From: Bdellovibrio sp. GT3
Lineage (GTDB): Bacteria; Bdellovibrionota; Bdellovibrionia; Bdellovibrionales; Bdellovibrionaceae
Length of the DNA: 64,000 bases
Reading direction: 5' to 3'
NCBI RefSeq assembly: GCF_037996765.1
Contig: NZ_JBBNAD010000005.1
Span: 838,001-902,000, forward strand
Below are positions 1-8,124 of this stretch, piece by piece. Position 1 is the first letter of the stretch; every line of letters begins with the position of its first letter. A program made the position numbers and the translations under genes. Under the pieces are notes generated by a model. The model was not told the DNA's origin, ran no database searches, and saw nothing but the letters and a program-made list of their open reading frames with translations.

Positions 1-34
1 CTTAAGATTCTTCAATACGATCAGTGGGGGAAAG

Positions 35-547
35 ATGAAGCTAAATTTCACCGTAGCACTGTTGTGTTTGTTCATTACTATTTACACCGCAAATGCCCAA
101 GTTAAGATGTTCAAGTCGGTCGTACGACCTACGAAGGGAATTCTAGTGACCTATCCAGTCCATCAGGCAAGCATTTCAATCCGTAAAAGTGCCAGCGAAG
201 TGTATGAGTTCATGGTTCAGCCGGAAAATATGCCGCTATGGGCGCAGGGTTTAACCAAAGCCCAAATGAAAAAATCAGATGATGGGTGGATTGCAGAGTC
301 GCCGATGGGTAAGGTCAAGATCCGGTTCGTCCCCAGAAATAATCTGGGAGTTCTGGATCACGATGTGACATTGCCTTCCGGGGAGGTAAATCACAATCCG
401 CTGCGTGTTGTTCGTAACGGTGAAGGCAGCGAAGTGATATTCACACTATATCGTCTTCCCAAAATGTCAGATGAAGATTTTGAAAAGGATCAAAGAGCTG
501 TACACAAAGACCTGCAGACTTTAAAATCTATTCTGGAAAATAGATAA
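35..547 (+). CDS. exported SRPBCC-like protein
   Basis: The 170-residue product begins with a signal peptide (hydrophobic core about residues 5-16, likely cut after the Ala at 21). The body (SISIRKSASEVYEFMVQPEN, then a Trp and a run of strands) resembles the SRPBCC/START-like fold, in which a deep pocket binds a hydrophobic ligand. Periplasmic location is inferred. The ATG is preceded by a strong purine-rich ribosome site (GGGGGAAAG). The next gene follows after about 12 bases and is probably cotranscribed. The family assignment rests on overall pattern only and the ligand is unknown. Confidence 0.6.
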   Translation: MKLNFTVALLCLFITIYTANAQVKMFKSVVRPTKGILVTYPVHQASISIRKSASEVYEFMVQPENMPLWAQGLTKAQMKKSDDGWIAESPMGKVKIRFVPRNNLGVLDHDVTLPSGEVNHNPLRVVRNGEGSEVIFTLYRLPKMSDEDFEKDQRAVHKDLQTLKSILENR

Positions 548-559
548 GAGGTTGTGCGA

Positions 560-1042
560 ATGATAACGGCGTTGCTTAGAAAAATGGGTTCAAAAACTCC
601 GGGATGGGTGGTTAAGGAGCTGATTAGTATCTGGCCGCCATACTTGGGCGCCGGTATTAGAATCATGGAAATTTCCAAAGACTACCGCTACATCAAAGTT
701 TGCCTTAAGCAAACCTGGTATAATCGCAATTACGTGGGCACTCAATTTGGTGGTTCCCTTTATGCGATGACGGATCCATTTTATATGCTGATGCTGATCA
801 ATAACCTGGGACAGGATTACTATGTCTGGGATAAAGGGGCGACAATTGATTTCGTTTCCCCGGGGAAAAGCCAGGTCACTGTTGAGTTCCGAATTGATGA
901 TGAGATTATTAATAGAGTTCTAAAAGAAACTGCCTCTGGCGAGAAGTACATCTTTGATCTTCCTGTACAAGTGGTGGATATCAAGGGTGAGGTTGTCGCA
1001 ACCGTTCTTAAAAAACTCTATGTTCGCAAGAAAAAGAAATAG
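560..1042 (+). CDS. DUF4442-type hotdog-fold thioesterase-like protein
   Basis: This is a cytoplasmic protein of about 160 residues. The central stretch (WYNRNYVGTQFGGSLYAMTD, then a long helix) is typical of DUF4442, a hotdog-fold family related to acyl-CoA thioesterases. Substrate and activity are unknown. A GTG at 554 would add two residues, but AGAGG at 547-551 is spaced correctly for the ATG at 560. It lies just behind the exported SRPBCC-like gene on the same strand, so the two probably form an operon that handles a lipid-like molecule (inference). Confidence 0.65.
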   Translation: MITALLRKMGSKTPGWVVKELISIWPPYLGAGIRIMEISKDYRYIKVCLKQTWYNRNYVGTQFGGSLYAMTDPFYMLMLINNLGQDYYVWDKGATIDFVSPGKSQVTVEFRIDDEIINRVLKETASGEKYIFDLPVQVVDIKGEVVATVLKKLYVRKKKK

Positions 1043-1106
1043 TCTAAAAACTGTCAGATAAAAGTTTTTAGTTGTGCTAAGTATTCGAACTTGTCACGAT
1101 AGATTC

Positions 1107-1622
1107 ATGAAAACCAGTCAAATCGCAATCATCGTCTTTGCATTCTTCGTTTCATTGCTACATTCATCACAAGCATTTGCCGAGGGCAGCTTTGCCAAGC
1201 TGGTGTTTTCCTATTCCAGCAGATCATCTGAAGATGGTGGCACAGCATCCAGTAAATCGACCCGAATGATGTATGACCTAAGCGCCTACTATAAGTTTCA
1301 AGGCGGTGGCTGGGTATTGGGTGCCCTTTACCAAAACGATGCTCAAACGTCGGATGCAACCGTTGATAGAACTTCTTATGGGGTGAGTGGCGGGTGGATG
1401 ACACCACGTGAATCTGGTTTCTACTTGTTGGGGACGTACTTTGTATCTTCTAAGTATGGGGACTTCGATGGCGGCAATGGGTACCAGTTGGATCTGGGTT
1501 ACAAGGTGCCAACTCGCGTTCCGTTGGTTTTGCAGATGAGCTATAAGCACTACGAATACTCCAAATACGATCACTCAGATACATTGATTGATCCGTATTT
1601 GGGCTTCATGATCATGTTCTAA
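1107..1622 (+). CDS. small outer-membrane beta-barrel protein
   Basis: About 171 residues with a clear signal peptide (MKTSQIAIIVFAFF..., ending SSQAFA) followed by alternating aromatic and polar strands. It ends in a phenylalanine (IDPYLGFMIMF), the usual outer-membrane sorting signal. The pattern suggests a small barrel of roughly eight strands. A GTG at 1074 would add 11 residues ahead of the signal peptide and is less likely. The gene overlaps the convergent gene on the other strand by four bases. Function is unknown. Confidence 0.65.
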   Translation: MKTSQIAIIVFAFFVSLLHSSQAFAEGSFAKLVFSYSSRSSEDGGTASSKSTRMMYDLSAYYKFQGGGWVLGALYQNDAQTSDATVDRTSYGVSGGWMTPRESGFYLLGTYFVSSKYGDFDGGNGYQLDLGYKVPTRVPLVLQMSYKHYEYSKYDHSDTLIDPYLGFMIMF

Positions 1623-2404
1623 AAAGAAATCTGAAAACGAATATCGATATTGCTGGGCAGAGCGCCCGGTGCCGCACTGATTTTGTCAGAGGCATCGATT
1701 ATTTTATCACCGGAGTAGGTGTCGTAGGCGCCACGTAACAAACTGGCCACAACGCTGGATGCAACTCCGATCCAGTAGGCCTGCTTCTTGGTTATATTCC
1801 ATTGTTTGTAGGCCAAGGCAGCCGTTGAAACTGCAACCAGAGTGTCAGCAACCGAGTTGATGACTTTCGTGTTTCTTTCGGGATCATCAACGTCGGCGGT
1901 AGCCAGTCCCTGAACCAAAGTTCCCGCGCCCACTTCCATCAGGATGTCAGAGGGATCATCTGTTTTTATATTGGCAGGTCGGGAAATCTCGGTGGAAAAC
2001 TGCAGGAGCTGCAAATCCGCAAGCAGCAAGTGCTCATCCAATGTCACGATGAACTGAATAGTGTCGGGAATGGCATTGAAGTCATTCTTGTTGTCGCATT
2101 GAAAATCCAGAATTGTGAACTTCCCTGAACTGCTTACTTTCAAAGTTTTGGAATAGCGGTCGTTGCGGACGCTGGGAACACAGGCCTTCACAAAGAGCTT
2201 CCAGACTGCGGAGGCTTTGGAAGGCACGGAATCCCTGGTTACGATCAGGTTCCCGGAATTAAGCTGAAGAGCGCGGTCAGCATGCATGGAGTAAGTGGAA
2301 TAATTGGAAGTCTTTGACGCATAAATGGAAGAGGCGGCTAAAGATGGCAGTGATAATAAAACCGTGCTTATCAGAACAAGATTTCTTAGTAATCCCATAG
2401 CCAT
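1619..2404 (-). CDS. hypothetical exported protein
   Basis: 261 residues with an N-terminal signal peptide (MAMGLLRNLVLISTVLLS, cut near LAAS). No domain was recognised. Two cysteines (in KACVPS and FQCDNK) could form a disulphide in the periplasm. A more hydrophobic stretch sits around residues 185-220, and the chain ends in Phe after alternating residues (IDIRFQISF), so an outer-membrane strand is possible. A purine-rich AAGGGGTGGG precedes the ATG. It stands alone on this strand, convergent with the upstream barrel gene. Confidence 0.55.
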   Translation of the reverse strand: MAMGLLRNLVLISTVLLSLPSLAASSIYASKTSNYSTYSMHADRALQLNSGNLIVTRDSVPSKASAVWKLFVKACVPSVRNDRYSKTLKVSSSGKFTILDFQCDNKNDFNAIPDTIQFIVTLDEHLLLADLQLLQFSTEISRPANIKTDDPSDILMEVGAGTLVQGLATADVDDPERNTKVINSVADTLVAVSTAALAYKQWNITKKQAYWIGVASSVVASLLRGAYDTYSGDKIIDASDKISAAPGALPSNIDIRFQISF

Positions 2405-2535
2405 TTCCCACCCCTTATCGATGAGTGGGGAATAGCGAAAGCTGTGCCATACCTCAGATTAGCCAGGGCTAATTTCAGACGAGTTACCGGGTAATATGGT
2501 GAAAACGATGTCCAAAAATTGGTCAGCTTACCCGG

Positions 2536-3786
2536 TTACTTTTTCTTCCACTTGGATTTTTTGGGATTAGCAAAAATATCCTCGCTGTCCAACAACGCTT
2601 GAAGGCTTTTGTCGATATCTGACATGTCCGATGCTTGGGACGCGATGATTTTATAGTCGGCCTTGTTCACCTTGATAACTTCAATAGGTTTGCCCAGCAA
2701 AGCCTCGATTTCTGCCAGCTGCTCTTTTTCCTCTGTTGCACAGAAGGAGACGGCGATACCTTTATTGAATCCACGACCAGTACGACCGATGCGGTGAACG
2801 TAGTTTTCCGGTTTTTCCGGCAGGTCATAGTTGATGACGTGGGTAACATCAGGAATATCGATACCGCGTGCGCTGACGTCAGTGGCGATCATGATTTTGC
2901 ATTCACCTTTGCGGAAGGCGTTCATGACTTCGGCGCGGTCGGTTTGGTCTTTCTCACCGTGCAGGGTCAATGAGGAAATCTGAACTCTTTCCAGGGCTTT
3001 TGAAACACGCTCTGCACGAACGCGTGTACGAACGAATACGATGAACTTTCCTTCTGGATTCTGATTGATGTATTCAGCCAGGAAGAATCGTTTATCGTCC
3101 ATTTCCACAAACATCACAAAGTGCTGAACGTTTTTTGAAACAGGATCTTCAGGAGAAATTTCGATGCGAATGGCGCTGCTACGTACTTGGGAATACGCAA
3201 GCTTCTTGATTTCAGGATTAATAGTCGCTGAAAAGAACAATGTCTGGTGACGACGATTTAGTTTTCTTTTGATGTCTTCGATGTCCTCGATGAATCCCAG
3301 GTCCAACATTTGATCCGCTTCATCCAAAACCAAATGCTCGATGTAGTTGATATTGATAAAACCCTGAGCGATCAAATCAAACATGCGTCCTGGAGTCGCA
3401 ATCAATACATCGATTCCATCCTGAAGTTTTTTAATTTGAGCGTCCTGTTCCACGCCACCGAACAAAGCAAAGGCTTTGACTTTGGTGTGTTTGGCAAGCT
3501 TGTTGAAAACCTCGCCAATCTGTTGCGCCAGTTCGCGGGTGGGAACAAGCACCAGGCATTTGATGCCGATAGCACGCTTGCTGCTTTTTTCAGAATGAAT
3601 ATGATTGATGATTGGAATTGCGAAGGCTGCTGTTTTTCCAGTTCCCGTTTGGGCGATAGCCAGAACGTCGTCGCCTTTCAAAATTGCCGGGATGGCTTTG
3701 AACTGAATGTCAGTCGTGCGGAAGTAACCATTGTCGTTGAGATTACGAAGAAGATCTTCAGAGAGGTGGAATTTTTCAAATTTCAT
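2536..3786 (-). CDS. DEAD-box ATP-dependent RNA helicase
   Basis: The 416-residue protein carries the full helicase motif set in order: Q-motif region (F4, Q28), AQTGTGKT at 45-52, PTRELAQQ at 82-89, TPGR at 131-134, DEAD at 155-158, SAT at 186-188, ATDVSARGID at 301-310 and HRIGRTGR at 331-338. Such proteins unwind RNA duplexes in ribosome assembly, cold adaptation or mRNA turnover. The tail after the helicase core is short (about 50 residues) and ends in lysines (KKSKWKKK), which may bind RNA. It is closest in layout to RhlE-type helicases. It is monocistronic by context. Confidence 0.93.
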   Translation of the reverse strand: MKFEKFHLSEDLLRNLNDNGYFRTTDIQFKAIPAILKGDDVLAIAQTGTGKTAAFAIPIINHIHSEKSSKRAIGIKCLVLVPTRELAQQIGEVFNKLAKHTKVKAFALFGGVEQDAQIKKLQDGIDVLIATPGRMFDLIAQGFININYIEHLVLDEADQMLDLGFIEDIEDIKRKLNRRHQTLFFSATINPEIKKLAYSQVRSSAIRIEISPEDPVSKNVQHFVMFVEMDDKRFFLAEYINQNPEGKFIVFVRTRVRAERVSKALERVQISSLTLHGEKDQTDRAEVMNAFRKGECKIMIATDVSARGIDIPDVTHVINYDLPEKPENYVHRIGRTGRGFNKGIAVSFCATEEKEQLAEIEALLGKPIEVIKVNKADYKIIASQASDMSDIDKSLQALLDSEDIFANPKKSKWKKK

Positions 3787-3838
3787 GGCAGACCTTTATC
3801 ACCAAAGGTCTGCCGTGTCCAACTGCCTGAATTATTTA

Positions 3839-4231
3839 CTATTTTTTATGAAATAGCGCTTTGATTTTAGGGGCGTATGGAGGTGCGAAAAAAGACAAAT
3901 AGATCATTAGAAGACCCAGGATCAAAGCTAGAGCCAAGCCGCTTGGGGCAAGGAACGCGTGAACCAGGAAAATGTTCAAAACGATCGGTGCCAGGATGAC
4001 CAGGGCAAGTGGTACGAACCAGCCTACCAGCAGGAGCAAGCCACAAACGATTTCGGTAATTTTCAGAAGAGGGAAGAAGTAGACCGAAGCAGCCAACCCT
4101 TGGTTAAAAGTCATCAAAGCCTCTGGTAGATCTGTGGGCTGTGGAACCAAGTTAAACAGTCCAACAATGCCGGAAGCGAAAAAAACGAAGCCCAATAGGA
4201 TGCGTGCAATCAGTGGTAATTTTGCTTTCAT
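3839..4231 (-). CDS. DoxX family membrane protein
   Basis: 130 residues with about four hydrophobic segments and the DoxX-like start RILLGFVFFASGIVGLFNL. Members are inner-membrane proteins of varied and mostly uncertain role, some linked to redox stress. The gene lies on the minus strand just upstream of the DEAD-box gene, 52 bases from its start, and could be cotranscribed with it. A divergent promoter region of about 115 bases separates it from the aldo/keto reductase gene. Confidence 0.75.
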   Translation of the reverse strand: MKAKLPLIARILLGFVFFASGIVGLFNLVPQPTDLPEALMTFNQGLAASVYFFPLLKITEIVCGLLLLVGWFVPLALVILAPIVLNIFLVHAFLAPSGLALALILGLLMIYLSFFAPPYAPKIKALFHKK

Positions 4232-4346
4232 GAATACTCCTTTAATTTATTGAAAACCATGTTTGTTTTGTAAGCAATAAGTTATCGAAAAGTACCCATA
4301 TGAAGTTTGAGTCGCTAGACTGATCCAATCTAACAAAGGACTCATT

Positions 4347-5177
4347 ATGGCATTCAACTCGGTAGTGAAATTGAAAGATGGCATTTCGATGCCTCAACTG
4401 GGCTTTGGTGTTTGGCAGGTTTCGGATGATGGTGCTGAAGCAGCGGTGATGGAAGCGTTTAAAGTGGGCTATCGCTCCATCGATACGGCAGCAATCTATC
4501 GAAATGAAAATGGTGTGGGTAGAGCCATCAAAAACAGCGGGCTGGCCCGCAATGAAATGTTCATCACCACGAAATTGTGGAACGAAGATCAGGGCTATGA
4601 CAAGGCCATGAAGGCCGTTGAATCCAGTCTGAAGAAGCTGGGCTTGGAACAAGTCGATTTATACCTGGTTCATTGGCCATCGCCACATCGAGGTTTATAT
4701 ATGGAAACATGGAAAGCCATGGTGGAAATTAAAAAGCAGGGGAAGGCAAAATCAATCGGTGTGTCGAATTTTATGCCGGAGCACCTAACCAGAATTATCG
4801 ATGCAACGGGCGAAGTGCCGGTGCTGAATCAGATTGAACTACATCCGAAATTTCAACAAAAGGAACTTCGGGCATTTCACGCCAAGCATGGCATTAGAAC
4901 TGAATGCTGGAGCCCATTGGGTCAGGGGCAGATTCTTGAAGATGCACAAATCAAGGAAATCGCGGGTAAACATGGAAAGTCTGCGGCTCAGGTGATTATT
5001 CGCTGGCATTTGCAAAATGATTTCATTGTGATTCCCAAGTCAGTGACACCTTCGCGGATTAAGCAGAATTTTGAAGTGGCGGATTTCACTTTAAGTTCGG
5101 ATGAGATGGCGGTTATCGAGAAAATGGACAGCAAGACCGGACGTATTGGTCCAAATCCAATGACCGCTGAATTTTAA
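4347..5177 (+). CDS. aldo/keto reductase
   Basis: 276 residues, a typical length for the NADPH-dependent aldo/keto reductase barrel family (2,5-diketo-D-gluconate reductase type). The catalytic tetrad is visible: Asp46 and Tyr51 in RSIDTAAIYRNE, Lys76 in TTKLW, and His109 in LVHWPSP. The C-terminal cofactor motif IPKSVTPSRIKQN is present. It reduces aldehydes or ketones; the physiological substrate cannot be read from sequence. AAGGA lies upstream of the ATG. It ends one base from a convergent gene. Confidence 0.93.
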   Translation: MAFNSVVKLKDGISMPQLGFGVWQVSDDGAEAAVMEAFKVGYRSIDTAAIYRNENGVGRAIKNSGLARNEMFITTKLWNEDQGYDKAMKAVESSLKKLGLEQVDLYLVHWPSPHRGLYMETWKAMVEIKKQGKAKSIGVSNFMPEHLTRIIDATGEVPVLNQIELHPKFQQKELRAFHAKHGIRTECWSPLGQGQILEDAQIKEIAGKHGKSAAQVIIRWHLQNDFIVIPKSVTPSRIKQNFEVADFTLSSDEMAVIEKMDSKTGRIGPNPMTAEF

Positions 5178-5178
5178 G

Positions 5179-5679
5179 TTACTCGCGAAAATAATCGTAG
5201 AGTTCGTCCTGTGATACCTGACTGTAGCGAGCGGCTTGACGTCGCTCCTGCAGTCGATCAGCTATAAAGTTCCAAAAGACAATCTGGTAGATGAAGAAAA
5301 CCACAACTCCCAAAGCCATCATTAAAACAAAATGCGAATGACTTTCCCAAAGAGAAATGGCTGAAAATAGAAGCAATGGGTGAACCACAAAGAGGAGTGC
5401 ATGCAGCCACATCTCCTCAGCTGAGCAATGCTTGTGATGGACCCATTCGTCCTTGGTGATAAAGACACTCGAGAAGATCGCGAGACCATAGTAAATGTAT
5501 TCGTTGGTTTCAGTTTTAGGTGCGAATGATAGGAACAGCAGGCAGAGGATAACTGTTGCGGTATCCATGGGGTGACCGATTCTCTCCCAACGAGGCAGTC
5601 CGCGTTTGTGGTGATAGAATACCTCATCGACAAAAATCAGTAGTCCCTGAAGGATGGATAACGCCACGAACGTAATCAT
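5179..5679 (-). CDS. histidine-rich membrane protein coupled to a type III PKS
   Basis: 166 residues with four or five membrane segments and a charged tail (QERRQAARYSQ...). Two similar acidic-histidine motifs stand out: DEVFYHH at 18-24 and DEWVHHKH at 77-84, with further His at 36, 93 and 100. This arrangement recalls metal ligands of membrane di-iron hydroxylases and desaturases, but no family was recognised. Its ATG overlaps the stop of the upstream polyketide synthase gene as ATGA, so the two are translationally coupled. It probably modifies or handles the PKS product (inference). Confidence 0.6.
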   Translation of the reverse strand: MITFVALSILQGLLIFVDEVFYHHKRGLPRWERIGHPMDTATVILCLLFLSFAPKTETNEYIYYGLAIFSSVFITKDEWVHHKHCSAEEMWLHALLFVVHPLLLFSAISLWESHSHFVLMMALGVVVFFIYQIVFWNFIADRLQERRQAARYSQVSQDELYDYFRE

Positions 5680-6785
5680 AGCTTTTCCATCAACCCTGCA
5701 CAGACTGTCAGTCCCGGTCCGAAGGCGTAGCTGACGATCAAAGTTCCAGAGGGAACTTCAGGATCTTCAAGAATGGACTCCCACAAATGGGGCAAAGTAG
5801 CTGACGACATGTTTCCACGTCGGTAAAGCAGGTGGCGACTGGCATCGACTTGGGACTTTTTCAGCTCCAGTTGTTTTTCGACTTGATCGATAATTTTAGG
5901 CCCGCCAGGGTGAACTGCAAAAAGAGCTTCTTTTTGAATCTTCGCCAAATCATATCCACGGCTGGTAAGCCATCGTTGAGTGAAATCCCTAATAGCTGCG
6001 CCCACCATGGAAGGCACATCCTTGGAGAGAGTCATCTTCATGCCCCAGTCAGAGACCATCCATTCCATGGCATCAGAGCTGTCAGGAATAATTTCCTCAT
6101 AGAGGGAAAGTATTTTGAAACCCGCTGGAGGTTTTTGATGGCTCATGCGATAGGCAATGCAGCCATCAGCGAAAAGACTTTGGATGACCATCTGTTCAAG
6201 CGTCGGGTCTTCGGGATTTAAATGTAAACTGCAGAGTTCTGTGTGCACCAAATCCACCGATTGCTTGTGTCCAAGTATGGAATCGTTGGCTAAAAAACCA
6301 GAAGCCATACGCAGGGCCGGGAACGCGCCATAACAACCCATGTGATACGAATGGGTTACCGTCACAGTCTTGGGAGCACGTAAGGCAGTCAGTTGGGCGG
6401 CACTCGGTGATACATAGCCCGTGCAGCTGACGTGAATCATATCGTCCGGGAAGGATCTGGTTTCGTAAATTTCATTAAATAGTTTTTGCACGATTTCGTG
6501 ATAGAACTCATGGCGGTAGTGCATGCTCACACCGCGATTCTTGGTGGTGATGGGATATATTCTATTATCGTCCCAGTTTTTTTCACCGACATCAGGCACA
6601 AAGAAGAAGCGTTTGTTAATTTGGTTCTCTGAACAACCCACTCGATGCAGAAGCTTTAGATAGTCTTCTTGGCTGTGGGTTTGGTCCTTCTGAGCCAAAT
6701 GATGTGCGGTGGAAAGCCAATCCAGGCTTTCATTTTGCGAAACTTGATGAGGAGGCACTATTGAGTGAAAGTTTCCCAAGTACAT
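5676..6785 (-). CDS. type III polyketide synthase (chalcone/stilbene synthase family)
   Basis: 369 residues, the normal length for the family. The catalytic triad is visible: Cys151 in YHMGCYGAFPALRMA, His292 in AVHPGGPKI and Asn325 in RGNMSSAT, plus the FGPGLTV loop near 355-361. Such homodimeric enzymes extend acyl-CoA starters with malonyl-CoA to alkylpyrones, alkylresorcinols or phloroglucinols. In bacteria the products are often membrane phenolic lipids. The start matches the family N-terminus (SIVPPHQVSQ). No normal Shine-Dalgarno is seen; a perfect hairpin sits directly before the ATG. The gene is coupled to the following membrane protein. Confidence 0.9.
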   Translation of the reverse strand: MYLGNFHSIVPPHQVSQNESLDWLSTAHHLAQKDQTHSQEDYLKLLHRVGCSENQINKRFFFVPDVGEKNWDDNRIYPITTKNRGVSMHYRHEFYHEIVQKLFNEIYETRSFPDDMIHVSCTGYVSPSAAQLTALRAPKTVTVTHSYHMGCYGAFPALRMASGFLANDSILGHKQSVDLVHTELCSLHLNPEDPTLEQMVIQSLFADGCIAYRMSHQKPPAGFKILSLYEEIIPDSSDAMEWMVSDWGMKMTLSKDVPSMVGAAIRDFTQRWLTSRGYDLAKIQKEALFAVHPGGPKIIDQVEKQLELKKSQVDASRHLLYRRGNMSSATLPHLWESILEDPEVPSGTLIVSYAFGPGLTVCAGLMEKL

Positions 6786-6786
6786 T

Positions 6787-6845
6787 ACCCCACTCTAGTG
6801 GGGTGAACTTGTGCGGTGTAGATCCAGTGTGAACATACACCGCAC
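6787..6845 (-). terminator. two hairpins between the ampG-like gene and the PKS start
   Basis: On the minus strand, a 10-bp stem (positions 6811-6820 with 6836-6845) follows the AmpG-like gene. A second perfect stem (ACCCCAC with GTGGGGT, 6787-6804, four-base loop) ends one base before the PKS start codon. The first could end ampG transcription, though no long T-tract follows. The second occupies the place of the PKS ribosome site. Confidence 0.5.
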
Positions 6846-6855
6846 TCCGAAATAC

Positions 6856-8109
6856 TTACGATTCAAGACTCTGGTCGGTGTGATATTTCTTCATTCCAAT
6901 GAGCATTAGCAAACCTGGCACCGCAATCAGTGCACAGATATAAAAGAAATTCGCCCAGCCAAAATTTTTAACAATGTCTCCTGCAAATCCCGAGAAGAAT
7001 GTTCTTCCAAGGGTCGCAAAGCTGGAGAGAATTGCATATTGAGTGGCTGTGTATTTCTTGTTGGTCAAAGCCGCCATGAATGCGACAAACGCTGAAGTGG
7101 CCATCCCGGTACTGATGTCCTCAAGAATAATCACAGCCGCAAAAGGCACCAGCTGATTTCCGGTGAAGGTCAGCATTGCAAACGCTGCTGTGGAAACCGC
7201 CTGAAGAATTCCAAATATCCAAAGTGAACGATAGATGCCGATATAGTAAATCGCGATACCACCCAGGAACATGCCAATAAGTGAAGATGCAAAGCCAAAT
7301 GTTTTTGCAATAAGACCGATGTCGGCGTTGGTGAAGCCCATTTCCACATAGAATGGATTCAGTAAGGAGCCAGCAAGTGCATCACCGATTTTAAATAGTA
7401 AAACGAACAACAGGATGTAGGCGGCTCCCGGGCGCTTTAGAAATTCAGCGAAAGGATCAACGACGGCCTGTAAAAGCGTTTTGGGGGGTGGTGAATCAAG
7501 CTTAGGTTCCGGTGCGAATAAGGTGGTGATAAATCCCACCGCCATGAATCCAGCCATCAGGTAGTAAAGCTGTCCCCATGTGATGTCCCAGAAAGAGGAG
7601 CCGACAAGTCCGATACCCGCTCCACCTGAAATCAACATCGCTATTCGATAACCATAGATATTTAATGATGATCCAAGACCCAGCTCTTCATTTGATAAGA
7701 GCTCGCGACGGTAAGCATCGATAGCGATGTCCTGAGTGGCACTGAAGAAGGCGATAAGCACAGCCATCGCCGCCATCAAACCCAGATTGTTCAAAGGATT
7801 CAATGTTCCAATGAACAGCAATGAGGCCATTAAGAAAACCTGAGTAACCAGCATCCAGCTGCGACGACGTCCAGCCTTAAATAAAGTATAGCGATCCAAA
7901 AGAGGAGACCACAAGAACTTAAGCGAGTAGGCGATGCCCACCCAGCTGAAGTATCCGATGGTACTGATGTCCACCTGCTCACGGGAAAGCCAGGTTTTTA
8001 AAGTCCCGCCAGTCAATGCCAGCGGCAAGCCACTGGAAAAGCCCAACAACAGGATGATGAGCATGTTTTTGCTGAAAAGTTCTTTGAGGATGTTTTTCTT
8101 AGCTGCCAT
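6856..8109 (-). CDS. AmpG-like MFS permease (muropeptide transporter family)
   Basis: 417 residues with about 12 membrane segments. The AmpG-type signature LPLALTGGTLKTWLSR is followed by SLKFLWSPLLDRY and ATQDIAIDAYRRE, all characteristic of the AmpG branch of the major facilitator superfamily. AmpG imports GlcNAc-anhydroMurNAc peptides released from the cell wall. In a predator this could also serve uptake of prey peptidoglycan fragments (inference). The gene starts 15 bases after the stop of the adenosine-deaminase-like gene and probably shares its transcript. Confidence 0.85.
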   Translation of the reverse strand: MAAKKNILKELFSKNMLIILLLGFSSGLPLALTGGTLKTWLSREQVDISTIGYFSWVGIAYSLKFLWSPLLDRYTLFKAGRRRSWMLVTQVFLMASLLFIGTLNPLNNLGLMAAMAVLIAFFSATQDIAIDAYRRELLSNEELGLGSSLNIYGYRIAMLISGGAGIGLVGSSFWDITWGQLYYLMAGFMAVGFITTLFAPEPKLDSPPPKTLLQAVVDPFAEFLKRPGAAYILLFVLLFKIGDALAGSLLNPFYVEMGFTNADIGLIAKTFGFASSLIGMFLGGIAIYYIGIYRSLWIFGILQAVSTAAFAMLTFTGNQLVPFAAVIILEDISTGMATSAFVAFMAALTNKKYTATQYAILSSFATLGRTFFSGFAGDIVKNFGWANFFYICALIAVPGLLMLIGMKKYHTDQSLES

Positions 8110-8124
8110 TACTATGAGGTCTTT

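Noticed and set aside
3310-3864. 184-residue frame opposite the DEAD-box gene
   Set aside because: It is antisense to clear helicase motifs on the other strand, with no ribosome site or recognisable protein features.
4242-4652. 136-residue frame opposite the aldo/keto reductase start
   Set aside because: The reductase has a complete catalytic tetrad and ribosome site; the opposite frame shows no domain.
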